A stretch of DNA of 64,000 bases from assembly GCF_000004075.3 (NCBI RefSeq), contig NC_026661.2:22100307-22164306 (forward strand), given 5' to 3'. This DNA comes from Cucumis sativus (taxonomy: Eukaryota; Streptophyta; Magnoliopsida; Cucurbitales; Cucurbitaceae). The notes below the pieces were generated by a model. That model searched no databases. It was not told the DNA's origin and saw nothing but the letters and a program-made list of their open reading frames with translations. The position numbers and the translations under genes were made by a program. Shown piece after piece: positions 10,074 to 21,202 of this stretch (the first letter of the stretch is position 1; each line of letters opens with the position of its first letter).

Positions 10074-13000
10074 CTACTCAGTTTTCTTTACATAGTTTAG
10101 AGCTTTTTCTCCACCTGATATGGTTCTTAACAATTGTTTTGAACAAATGTCCTGTGCCTGAGTGGCTTTCTTCACACGGTTGGCTTTTACCCATGCAGGT
10201 TCCTGCCAATAAAAAAAAAAGTTCCATCATCTCTAATGCCTTTTAGTTTTAGGGAATGTATGGTATAAGATTAGAAAGTCCTAAATTATTGCATTGCAAA
10301 ATGTTTTGTTCTTCCACTTTTTCATAGAAAAGGCAAGTTAATTTTACCTCAGGTACTAAACGAGAGAAGCCGAACTTGAGCAGTAGGAGAACATGTTCCA
10401 TTACTAAGATGGCCGCAAGTCCAGGTTCAATCTTCCATTTTCCTTCCTGGTCATATAACCATACTAGAAGTGCGCAGTTGGTGCATATGGACATCACTAT
10501 CAGAAACTACAATTTTAAGTGGTTTGCCACTTTGTTAGACATAGACATAATATTAAATATAAAACTTCCAACATAGAGAGATTTTTAATTTAATTTAATT
10601 TTTATATATAAAAAAAATTGTTAAGAAAGAAAAATAAAATTCCATGAACAGGAAAGCAATACTTTTGATGCTACTTAACGAGTTGGTCCTCTTTAGAGAT
10701 GTTATGACCGCCTTCCAATATATTAGGTTTTCTTAACACAGTTAAGATTTAAGAGCAAATTCAATGCATGAATCATATTAGTCTGTAAGAGACCTAAATA
10801 GAGATAAAGTTGGGTTATTAGGATAATATAGTATGGTTATTAGAATGGGCAAATTCATAAATAACTAGTAAGTTGGTGATAACTTATCTTTTATTTACAA
10901 ATAGGAGAGTGAAGTTAGGAGGAGCGTGAAGAATTTTGTGAGATTTTTCATCGGGAATTTGGAAGAGTCTAGCCTTTGCGAGTGATATTATAGCATATTT
11001 CCATACTTCAGAGTTACTGAGTTTTCTGTGAGATCTTTAGTGTGTTCTTAAGCTTAAATAAAGTTGATCCCAAAACTACTTCAAGGGCTCTACACTTCTA
11101 CAAGGGCAAAGTTCGGCAAATATGTGGTTCTCTGAGAAACTCGATTTTTAAAGATGTAAATACAGTAGTTGTTAAATCCAAAAGAACAGTACCTGAAAAA
11201 TGTTGAGCCAAGCACCAATTGTTGTTGCTGCACGGGGAAAGGGTCTTTTGTACATAGCTAGAAGTTTCAAAGCATCTGTTCTTATTTCTGTGATGTTGTT
11301 CTGCGTATAGAAGTCGGAAGATTATCCTAAGTACATAGGAAATGAACTGTCTTGGTAAAGCAGCCCAAATACAATGAAATTGAAAGAGAATTTACCAATG
11401 CAGCAAATGCAAAGGCAAGAGGAAATGCACAGGCAAACATCATTATCATTCCAAACTGCAATGCTAGCTCCAAACAATCTGCATTCAGTATTGGAGTTGC
11501 CATTAGACTTAAAAGGGGGAAATAGTAACAAAAGACCTTGAACAATGAACACAAATTTATAAGCAAATGCTTGCACACCACATACATATTAAGAGCTTCT
11601 GAGAAAATCCAAACCTGACATCTCTTTCTTTGATCTTTCTATACTCCAATATAAGCTTTCTCGTTCATTTTCAACAATAATTTTCCAATCAAAACTAAAC
11701 AGAAAATCTCAAGTGCAACAAGGAAAATGCAACGAAGTCTCAAAAGCAGGAGCAACAACTACTGGAATTTCACATTACATTTCTTGCTATGACTTGGTGC
11801 ATATGCACAACTTTCTATAGCTCGCGTTCTCTTTCCTCCCAACAAAATCTGTTTTTTTTAATAATAAAAAAATGCTCGAGTGCAAGGAATTTCAAGTCAA
11901 GAAAGGGTTCAAAGAAGAAACCCTAACTTCACTTGGTCAGCCAAAGAAACAGAATAAAGCCTCAGAAGTTGCGAACTTTAAAGAAACTGAATATAGTGTG
12001 TAATTAGAAAGCAACATAACGATACTGCTTGTTTCAAAGAGTTGCATTTAGCTTATTACCATCAAAGAGCCCATCTTCTAGCTCAACACCAATGCTCGCA
12101 GAATAAGAAGGCTTCAGATATTCTTTCTCTGCCCGAGAAGTGAATTGGATCTTCCCTTGTGATGATCCTTTTTCACGTCTTTTCTTGCTCCTTAACGCCA
12201 AAAGGATCAGTAGGCCAAGCCCAGTTATATAAAAAAGTCAGCCTGAGGTTGCCCACAATGTAACAAGCCCAGAAATTATTGGACAAAATGGTAGTGCTTA
12301 CCGAACTTTGTATTTTCTATAGCTGTACTTGAGATAGGGTAAAGAATTTTCCAACAAGTTTTCCAATACCTGAACAACAATTTCAAATTCAAAGCATGCT
12401 ACGGTCAGAAACAATGAAGAATAAAGTTCAATGCTCGGTGAAGAGTTAAAAAGTTTGATCGCTCTTTCACCTCAGATATAAGGAGGCGCTGTATTAAAAC
12501 TTGACGAAGTGTGGCAAAGTTACGGTGCAAAAGGGCATGGTAGAAGACTCCAATATAGGATTGCATAAAGTAAAGTCCAAAAATCTGCAAGAAAACCCAT
12601 TTAAGTGAAACAAAAATCTGCAAGAAAACCCATTTAAGTGAAATAAAGCCATGAGATGATGAGAACAATGAACAGACCCATTTACCTTGTAGACCAAACT
12701 ATCAGCCCTTTTTTCATTGTTTTCATAGTTTTCACAGTTAATGAGCTTCATGGACATCTTAGCTCCCAACCGCGTAAAATATTGAATTGCAAAAAGGTAC
12801 AAGACAGTCAACCCAAACCTGTAACCAAAATCATATATAATTTTTTTTAACAGTACGTCCCCAAATAATTTATACAGTTACCAAGAGATAGTACACAGTA
12901 CTAAATTATTGCTGCCAAAAATAGACAAGAAATGTGTAGAAAAATATTATGCCGTAGTTGAGATGCTTTTTCTTAAGCTACATATATATAAATCTAAGAT

Positions 13001-15678
13001 TAATGTGAAGTTAGAACAGGTAAATGATTATTGATAAGGTAACCAACTGAGACTTTACAGTCTTGAATGCTGAGCATACTGATGCAAAACCGACTGTGGT
13101 TTCATTTTAGTCAAAGGTATAATCAGGAATGGAGATTTTGAATGTAAAGATTGTAGAAATTTTACTTGGCATGCATCATCAATAAAGAAAAAGATGGACT
13201 GCTAATGGACACTTTTCAAATTGATCAAATGCCTATGCCTAGAGAGCAAGAAAAAGATGCTCAACGTAGAATGATCCAAAATGTTTTGATAAGTATATCA
13301 AGAGTTTAATTGCATGCAATATTTAAAGATGTCTAGTGTTCTTACTTGATAGCATCTGACTGAATGACCTCATAACAATGAGCATATGCCAACTCAAATG
13401 GCAACTGGAGGCATATAATGCTCAAGATGACAATTGCATCATTTCTGAATCGCCTAAGGCGACCAAACCACTCAATTCTTTGAAACGCTTCCTTCTCTTT
13501 TCTCTTATCCATTTCCTGGTCTTCAATGAGCTCTACAGGTATCTGTAGGGAGCTATCCACGCCTGAAAGTCTACAAGCTGGATCACCTCCAAATGTATAA
13601 TTGATCTGCCATCTTTACAACAAGCATTGAGAGAAATGAATGAGTGACATGCCAAATGATAGACAAAAAAAAAGGAAGCATAATAGCGTATGCAGATTCA
13701 AGCTCTGCTAACATTTTATGCTTTTAGACCAAGGTACCTGGCTATAAGAGCAGAGTTTTTCCGTCTCCAGAATTGAGAAAACATGATAGCCCATAAAATA
13801 ATGCTTATAAAGAAAATGGGGAGGACCAGTAATCGCATGGACCTGCGACAAGATGAGCAACATGGTGTTGATTCTTATGTAAATTTGGTATGCTTGGACA
13901 GGTTAAAAAGAACTGATGGCCCAGTATCTATTTGATAGAGTGGCTTACCCAAATTCAACTAGCTGCAGTATAAGCCCAAGTGCAGCTGGAAATAGCATCC
14001 ATCGTGTATACATTCCAAGGAATGCAAAGTAGAGTGCAATCTTCAAACAGTTTATTCTCTTGCATGTCAGTCAAAATGTGCATCAGAAAGATTAGCAGCT
14101 ACGAAGGAAAATTGTAGTTGAAGTACCTTTGGACCAAAATATGAATAAACCTCGTCAATAGGCTGTCCAGTGAAGTCCCACCAGTTAAGTGCCCAATTTC
14201 CAAGAAGTTTCTTCCTCCTTATTTCATCTATAAAATAGCCATCTTATTTCCACAGAACATACGAATAGAGCTGCAAAATTTTAGGGAAGTCAAGGAAATT
14301 ATACCATGCAGAGGAAATATTTGTTTAACAATTTTCTTGGATTCCAATGTACGGACTAAACTCTCCCCAACCTTCCACTGAAATTCTTCTTCATCACATT
14401 TAAGAGTAACAGCTGACTGGTTCTCATTTACCTGTAAAATGAAATACCTAATCATAGGTTTAAATTCAAAACAATTTGCCGTGTTGTTTTCACAATTGCA
14501 TTTTTAGTGACGTACATTAAGATAAAATTTTGATACTTGGATCCATAATTTGCAAATGAAAGCAAAAGAAAGACAGATGAAATTATTAAACAGAAGGAAC
14601 TTTTTCCAGATGAGAAATTACTCAAAATACTAAAACTTATGCAAATGGATTGCCCTTATTAAAACATTGAAATGAATAGTGTAGTTAATAGGGCGGGGAA
14701 AAAACTTTGGGGCTCTGCGCCATGTGAGAAGTCACTTACAATCCCGTATATCAAGTGATGATAGCAACGAAACCGCTCACACCAACTGAAGAGCGAACCA
14801 TCAGGCTGTCTCACAAAAGCATCAACCTCGTCCAATTCAAAAAGCAAATCCATGCCTTGTGTCCAGATAGAACCATGATCAATGCAGAAAAATAAAAACA
14901 CGACCTATTCAAAACAGGTATTGGAGAAGGCCAATGGAGAAAGGACGACAAGAATCGAACAAGGGGTTTACTAAATATAGTTAAGCTTACCAATATGAGT
15001 CCTCTTCTTCATTTCTAGGCGTGCAGCAGCCTTTCCTAATAACTTCAGAGGAGCTGCCAACTGGATTTTAGAAGCAGGCAGTAAATGGAGATTGGATAAG
15101 TAAGACAAAACGAAAGCTTCACATAAACTGACTCATCCTACAAAAAGCTTAAGAATCAATAAAAATGTGTTTACGTATTAAACGGGCCCAAAACAATTAC
15201 AACTTTGCTATAGCAAGCGGAAGGCAAGTGAGTTAAATGCAAGTCTCCTACATTGTTAGCTAAGCCTAGCTGCACATAGTGAAAACTCGCTAGGTTATTA
15301 CTTCATACGGATACTTCTACTAATACGTTTTAAACATAAGAATATCTCTAGTACACGTAGATGTTAAACGAACACATGCACATCCCAATTGCAATAGAAA
15401 TTGAAGGATAAATCATGCTTATAAATCACGCCATTGTCTAACAAGTAATGCCCATTGTTTAAATTCACATCAAAAGAAATATAAACCAAGTAGCAGAGGC
15501 AAACCTTCATGAACTCGTCAGTGACGCCATCAATCCTCTCAATCATAAAACCCACCTTCAGAAACGCATTTTCAAGCACCTCCACACAGTCACAAGTGGC
15601 ATCTTCTTTCTTCGCTTTCCTTTTCGGAACCACCAAACATACCTCAAACACATTTTGTTCCTCCGGATGAACTTTCAT
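10074..15678 (-). CDS. Anoctamin-like (TMEM16) membrane protein
   Basis: Sixteen coding exons (high to low): 15678-15505, 15060-14991, 14855-14740, 14431-14305, 14227-14127, 14040-13949, 13842-13738, 13612-13346, 12818-12686, 12584-12471, 12369-12302, 12190-12060, 11478-11396, 11300-11193, 10506-10348 and 10202-10074. They give 658 residues, close to my memory of Arabidopsis At1g73020 (about 665). The N-terminal cytosolic domain contains [19 protein letters not shown]. Multiple hydrophobic segments follow (for example [40 protein letters not shown] and [13 protein letters not shown]), and the late pair [20 protein letters not shown] / [20 protein letters not shown] is typical of anoctamins. 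Family knowledge: anoctamins are calcium-activated chloride channels or lipid scramblases; the plant member is largely uncharacterised. The exon-10 acceptor lies in a 33-bp tandem duplication (see findings). The gene is divergent from CHMP1. Confidence 0.94.
12579..12644. repeat. 33-bp tandem duplication carrying a 3' splice site
   Basis: Two copies, 12579-12611 and 12612-12644, differ at only the last base. Read on the minus strand, each carries the TTTTCTTGCAG acceptor plus the first bases of anoctamin exon 10. Two candidate acceptors therefore sit 33 bp apart in the same phase. Confidence 0.95.
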
Positions 15679-17392
15679 TTCCGCGCTCCCTCACAGTCTA
15701 CACGACACCCAGGAGCACCAAAAGATTGAGAATACTGCGCCGTATGGAAACAAAATTCTCGAATACTCAACTGGGGATATGTAAGAACGATCAAGAAGAG
15801 AAAAACTCTGTTACAAGAACCCAGTAGCCAAATGGGTCCCAATCACAAGACCGTTTGGGACTAAACCGACATGGTAAAATGGAAATAGTAATCTTAATCA
15901 ATTGATCGAATACCCAAAAAAGCGCTATGGTTTTGCACAAACGGGAACATGCTTTGGCTCAAATGAAGTTTTCCAAGAACTAATTCAACGAAATCTTTTC
16001 ACAAAACTGATAGAACGGATGCACAAGGAAGAAACAAAGCGAATCTAAACAAAAGGAAAGAGAGACGGAGTGAAGAGAAACCAGGTGTCTAAGCACACAG
16101 CATTTCGCTCGAGAGACACATGGGCGAGCATAGAAATGAGGGAGACACGTAGTGAAACACGGTGAACACAAAAACAAACGCTGTTTCTCTCTCTTTCCAT
16201 GGCTTTAAAACGAAAAGAGAAAAAGGCTTTTGGGGATTCGAAGGCCAATTGTGATCATCCTTCATCCCATAACCCTTTTTACACATTTGGGTGGTGAAAT
16301 TTCACAGTGAAAGAGCGTACCAGAAAAGGGAGAAAAAGGGGGTTTCTGAATGTGTGTGTTTTGGAGGGTGGATATCAGCCAGCTCGAAATTGAGACCGCA
16401 ATCCGCAACCGACGAAGAACCAACAACTGTCAGTTTGAGAAATTTCAGCAGATTTTGCTCCGTCTGCATTCAAAACTTCTATTTCTGTTCACAACATTCC
16501 AATCATGGAGGACAACTCTTTCCATGATTAGATTGAAAGAAAAAAGAAATTCCAATCTCCCAATTCCTTCTTCTTCGCCTCTGTTTCTTCGTCAGTTTTC
16601 AATCCCCCCTTCGATGCAAGTTAAGCTTCTAACATTGTTAGAAACTTAGACGGAGAATATTTTTTTTCCGCCAATACAATTGGAACTTTCCCTTCTCACC
16701 ATATCAATAATATTAGTATTTTATGTTAATTTATGCTCCTGGTCCTAAATTTCTTTCTGTTATTAATACTTTATTTTTTAACTATTTCAACTCTCGTCTT
16801 AAGCTTTGAATTTCTTTTTCTCTTTTCCACACAATCAAGCTTTGAAAATTAAAATCTATATATATTAAAATTAAAATTTCTAGAATTTTTCAAAATTAGG
16901 CCCAACCAAATTTTAAAAACTAAAGAAAAAATGTTTTATATTTATTAATATTTACAGATAGTTTAGATTTAAACTATGTTATCATATTTGTTACATCAAT
17001 CTAGATATTTGGAGGTTATATTTATGAAAATGAAAATAGTATTAAAAGAGTAAGAAAGGTAAAAAGTAAAAGTAAAAGTAAAATGATTTGAAAAAGTTTG
17101 GAGTCACTTTTGTAGTTTTCCTAAAATTAGGGGACGGGAACGGTATATAAGTTAAAATTGGGGGGGTTTTAAAAAGTAAAGATAAAGATAGGACAAGTCA
17201 GGGCCCCGCGTCTTTGATATTTCGATGAACAAATCAGCGTCGTCCAATTCCTTCGACACCAAGTCAAACGATTCTTCAAACAAATTTCATCCTTTACCAT
17301 AAGATTTCAAATTCCCCAAATCATTTCTTCTCCAGCCCTAGCGTTTTTCATCAATTCCACCGCATTTTGGGCATTTTGGGCATTTTCCGACC
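15679..17392. promoter_or_regulatory. Divergent promoter region, anoctamin and CHMP1
   Basis: About 1.7 kb between divergent start codons. The half nearest the anoctamin gene (15.7-16.6 kb) is less AT-rich and probably includes its 5' leader; 16.65-17.15 kb is very AT-rich spacer. The open frames between 15,980 and 16,650 are overlapping and resemble no family. No specific regulatory motif is claimed. Confidence 0.45.
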
Positions 17393-18004
17393 ATGGGGAA
17401 TACAGAGAAATTGTTGAATCAGATAATGGAATTGAAGTTCACTTCCAAGTCGTTGCAGCGCCAAGCCAGGAAGTGCGAGAAGGAGGAGAAATCCGAGAAG
17501 CTTAAGATCAAGAAGGCTATGGAGAAAGGCAACGTTGATGGAGCCAGAATTTACGCGGAGAACGCGATCCGTAAACGAACGGAACAGATGAACTATCTCC
17601 GTCTTTCTTCGAGGCTTGATGCTGTTGTTGCTCGTCTCGATACACAGGCCAAGATGACTACGATTAACAAGTCCATGGCGTCGATCGTCAAGTCCTTGGA
17701 ATCTACTTTGGCGACTGGGAATCTGCAGAAGATGTCTGAGACTATGGACCAGTTTGAGAAGCAATTTGTGAATATGGAGGTTCAGGCAGAGTTCATGGAA
17801 AATGCAATGGCTGGATCTACGTCCCTTTCGACTCCGGAAGGAGAAGTCAACAGCTTGATGCAGCAGGTAGCGGATGATTACGGTCTGGAAGTCTCCGTCG
17901 GGCTACCGCAGCCGGCGTCACATGCAGTACCAACGAAGGAAACCGAGAAAGTTGACGAGGACGACTTAACGAGGCGCCTTGCAGAGCTTAAGGCCAGAGG
18001 TTAA
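17393..18004 (+). CDS. CHMP1: ESCRT-III subunit CHMP1 (DID2/VPS46)
   Basis: A single uninterrupted exon of 203 codons; the ATG is in the good context CCATGG. The protein starts [20 protein letters not shown] and has the charged helical core of SNF7/VPS24 proteins: a basic N-terminal half ([20 protein letters not shown]) and an acidic C-terminal half. It ends in a textbook MIM1 helix, [14 protein letters not shown], which family members use to bind the MIT domains of VPS4 and LIP5. Family knowledge: CHMP1 acts late in ESCRT-III disassembly at multivesicular endosomes; in Arabidopsis the CHMP1A/B pair is needed for sorting auxin carriers and for embryo development. Length equals the usual family length, and the intronless structure fits the plant orthologues as I remember them. 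Confidence 0.97.
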   Translation: MGNTEKLLNQIMELKFTSKSLQRQARKCEKEEKSEKLKIKKAMEKGNVDGARIYAENAIRKRTEQMNYLRLSSRLDAVVARLDTQAKMTTINKSMASIVKSLESTLATGNLQKMSETMDQFEKQFVNMEVQAEFMENAMAGSTSLSTPEGEVNSLMQQVADDYGLEVSVGLPQPASHAVPTKETEKVDEDDLTRRLAELKARG

Positions 18005-18857
18005 CAGTACGGCACGATTATAACATCTTATTACTGTGTGATATATATCAAATTTACGAATTTAGCAATTATGAGTCATTGTGCTTGCTATGAATATTCG
18101 AAGGATGTTACTTTTATGTCTATACTCCAGTGAATTCGCTTTCAATGGTAATTTCTTGCCTGCGCATTTTCTATATGTTTTCTGAGTATTTGAACATGGG
18201 GCTGGCGTTCGATTGAATATTTCTTCGACACCATAGCCAATGATGGTGTGTGTGTATTCCTCATCTGTAACTGTGGGATTCCATGATTATATCTAGCTTT
18301 CTGCCAGCATCAAAGTAAATTTTCCTCGGAGCTCGACTGATCTGCAGGCATTGTAAGTGAACTACACCACATAAATTTGCTTTAATATTCGTTTTCCCGT
18401 GCCTATTGAGTGGAACCTTATCCATGTTGCAGCTGTTCCCTCGGTTTTCAAAAGCGTCTCCACATTAAACTTGAAATAAACGAATTTGAAGATTTATGAC
18501 TTGATGTGATCATTTGTCATGTAGGCATAGGTAGTGTTAACTAGTTTTAATGACTTCTAATTTGGTGTTATCTTCAGTTTGTATTTTTCTTAGTTGTATA
18601 TTTACTCAATCTTCTCCAATTACACAGCCCTTGTGCATAATTGCATGTGTGTAGTGCATAGAAAAATCACTTGTCCAGAGCTTCCCCTTGTCAAATGTGG
18701 CATTGGAGTGGTTTTCAATCTCCTCCTTCCAGTTGCAATGCTTCTGTCATTGCCCACCAGAGATTCCTCTGCCTTCCTCTTTGTTTCTTTCTTCGTCCAA
18801 GCTTGGTTCAGGGAAATTTCTTATACTAGGATAGGATGGGTACTACTTCCATTAAGA

Positions 18858-19058
18858 GGCTGTTCGTGAAGTCATTATTGGAAATCTAACGAGTGTTGAA
18901 ATGAATGAGGAATTGAGGACGGAATGGAAATGGACTTGTGATAAGTGAAAATGACGAGAATGAGGGATGAGTTGAAAACGGCAGAAATGAAATCAAACTC
19001 CGTTTTGGATTACATCACATTACAAGTCCATTCATTTACGGCCCCAAACAGCCCCAAT
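18858..19058. mobile_element. Possible degenerate hAT-like MITE
   Basis: The right end, read on the minus strand, begins GGGGCTGTTTGGGGCC, and the left end begins GAGGCTGTTCG. Inner segments are also inverted copies: GAATGGAAATGGACTTGT near 18,921 versus AAATGAATGGACTTGT on the other strand near 19,035. No target duplication was identified. The end motif is common in plant hAT-like MITEs. Confidence 0.35.
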
Positions 19059-19474
19059 TGACTGTTGCATGTAACATCTTTTAAGTGATTGAAGTGGGTC
19101 TAACAACAGTAAATAATTCTTTAGTAAACGAGAAAATCTAGGTGAACATAGGGAGTAGTTACTACAGAAATACTAGAAAACTTCCCCATTCTCGCATCTT
19201 CTACACTATTTCTGCCGTAGAAGTTGCTTCCAACTTGCATCACATTCTCCACCACTATAGCAACCTAGGGTTACTTCTTGTTTCCTGAAATTGGCCTCCA
19301 TGGCTTCCGTGCTCAAGTTGTATACGTTGGCTTTGACAGACCCAATACCTTCCATCAGCAATGTTTTTGCTCTTTCATCTCCAGAGCACTAGACAAAACT
19401 GATTATAGTTGTCGATGGAACTGATCCCATCAAGGGTTACAAAATGTATGATAATTCTTATATGTTGTTCAGAG

Positions 19475-19501
19475 GAAGGGAAGGGAAGGGAAGGGAAGGG
19501 A
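19475..19501. repeat. GGGAA microsatellite
   Basis: About five tandem GGGAA units in non-coding DNA. It is a likely length-polymorphic site. Confidence 0.85.
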
Positions 19502-21202
19502 AATGATTCAATATAGTTGCCAAATGCTACAACTACAACCTCCATGGATGTTTCTTGTTGAATGAATACTAACAGAATGGTAACAGTCAATCAAAACGAT
19601 AATAGTGTTGAAGGTTGTCTATGTAATACCTAACCGAGCACGTGATCAACTGACATAATTATTGAACCGTTGTTTGCTTTTCAATGTATAGTGATTATGG
19701 CAGAGAGAGAACATAGGTTGCTGGTGCAGTATTATTGGATATCTCTGCTAGTTTGCTAAAATCTAATAAACTTTTGCTTTATTGAACTTGCAAGATGTTT
19801 GAATGAAATATGCTGTTAAAGTATGGAAAGTGGTTACAACAACCAAACTATAATATATTAAGCCATTCTGTAGCTGCTATTGTTTTTCATATCTTAAGGT
19901 TCTGTAGATTGTAATTTTGTTTTTAGTAGATTTTTACTGTGTTGGAACTTTTTGTGTCATATTTGGAGGTATAATCTCAGTGATCAATAATTTGGTTCAT
20001 AATCATATTACATGAATTACTGATAATGGACAGCTTACTGATTTCTAAATTTCATACGAATTCATTTGAGTTGAAGACTTTCATGAAGCTCTTATTCAGC
20101 ATATTGATTTTATCTGCACCATGTTTCTGTGTGTATCTGTTTTTCTTTTAATGTTCGAAATTTTACAATTTCAAATTCATTAAAAAATGAAAAATGAAGA
20201 ACTCAAACTTTGATGGAAGATATACTTTAGATTCTCTTTAAGTTACCGTGTTTGTTTTGTAAATATCTATTTTTATTAGTAGATTTTTTTAGTGTTCCAA
20301 AAGTTACCATTATTTATGGGTTTATAATAATTTTATATAATTTCAAATTATATTACATGTTTTTATCAATTTGAATTTATTTTTAAGTTAATATAATGTT
20401 ATTTTATTATATATTAGAATTTAGGATTTTCTGTACAATAAATATTAACTTCAACTTATATATCTGGTTAAAAATAATAAGAAATACAATATAATACAAA
20501 TGTAAATGAATATAGGAGAATTATAAAAGATGACAAAATTGATAAAATATTTACATAATATATCAAAATTTAACATTCTATCAGTATCTATTAGTATTTA
20601 AACTTTTGTTATATTTTAATTTATTTTGTAATATTTGAGACAAAAATGTATAATAGAAATGTCTTCAATTCAAAAATATGAAAATTTGAATTCTCAAGAG
20701 GACTTCCAAGACTGCAAAATAAAACGGTAAACAAACTGTCCTAAAAACATGATAGATTGGATGTTTGAGTTAAATCAACTCGAAATTCCATTTATACTTT
20801 TAAAAAACTACATCTATACTTCTATTGTTTATTACACAGAACACGTTTTCATTGAATTTCTTGGGTTTAGCGTTAAAGATCACAAACTAACCGCACCCAA
20901 ACTGTAATGCTTCAATCCAAGATGGGGAAACCATAGAAAAGAATATTGCTAACCAAGGCAGGTAATGCAATTTTATACTAACAAAAATAAAGTGTCTGGA
21001 GAGGAAATACCTCAAGCTGTTTGACCAAAGAATAAACAAAGATTGCTTATCGTCCTGGACCCTAAAGTTTGAGAAATTTATATATTTTATATACATCTAC
21101 AAGTGTAAATCTAATATTTCAAAACTCGTGTAAAAGCTAGTAAAAAATGAAGCAGATTGTATCTACTAAGCCAATATCATTAGCTGTTCTACCAAGCTTG
21201 TA

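Larger units (their letters stand above)
18005..21202. other. Intergenic region, 3.2 kb
   Basis: No supported gene. It contains a probable MITE near 18,858-19,058, a short GGGAA microsatellite at 19,475-19,501, and a very AT-rich tract at 20.2-20.7 kb. Short open frames (for example 18,594-18,869) show no recognisable domain. Confidence 0.5.

Noticed and set aside
16045-16649. Overlapping open frames upstream of the anoctamin gene
   Set aside because: Frames overlap on both strands with no domain; probably leader or promoter sequence.
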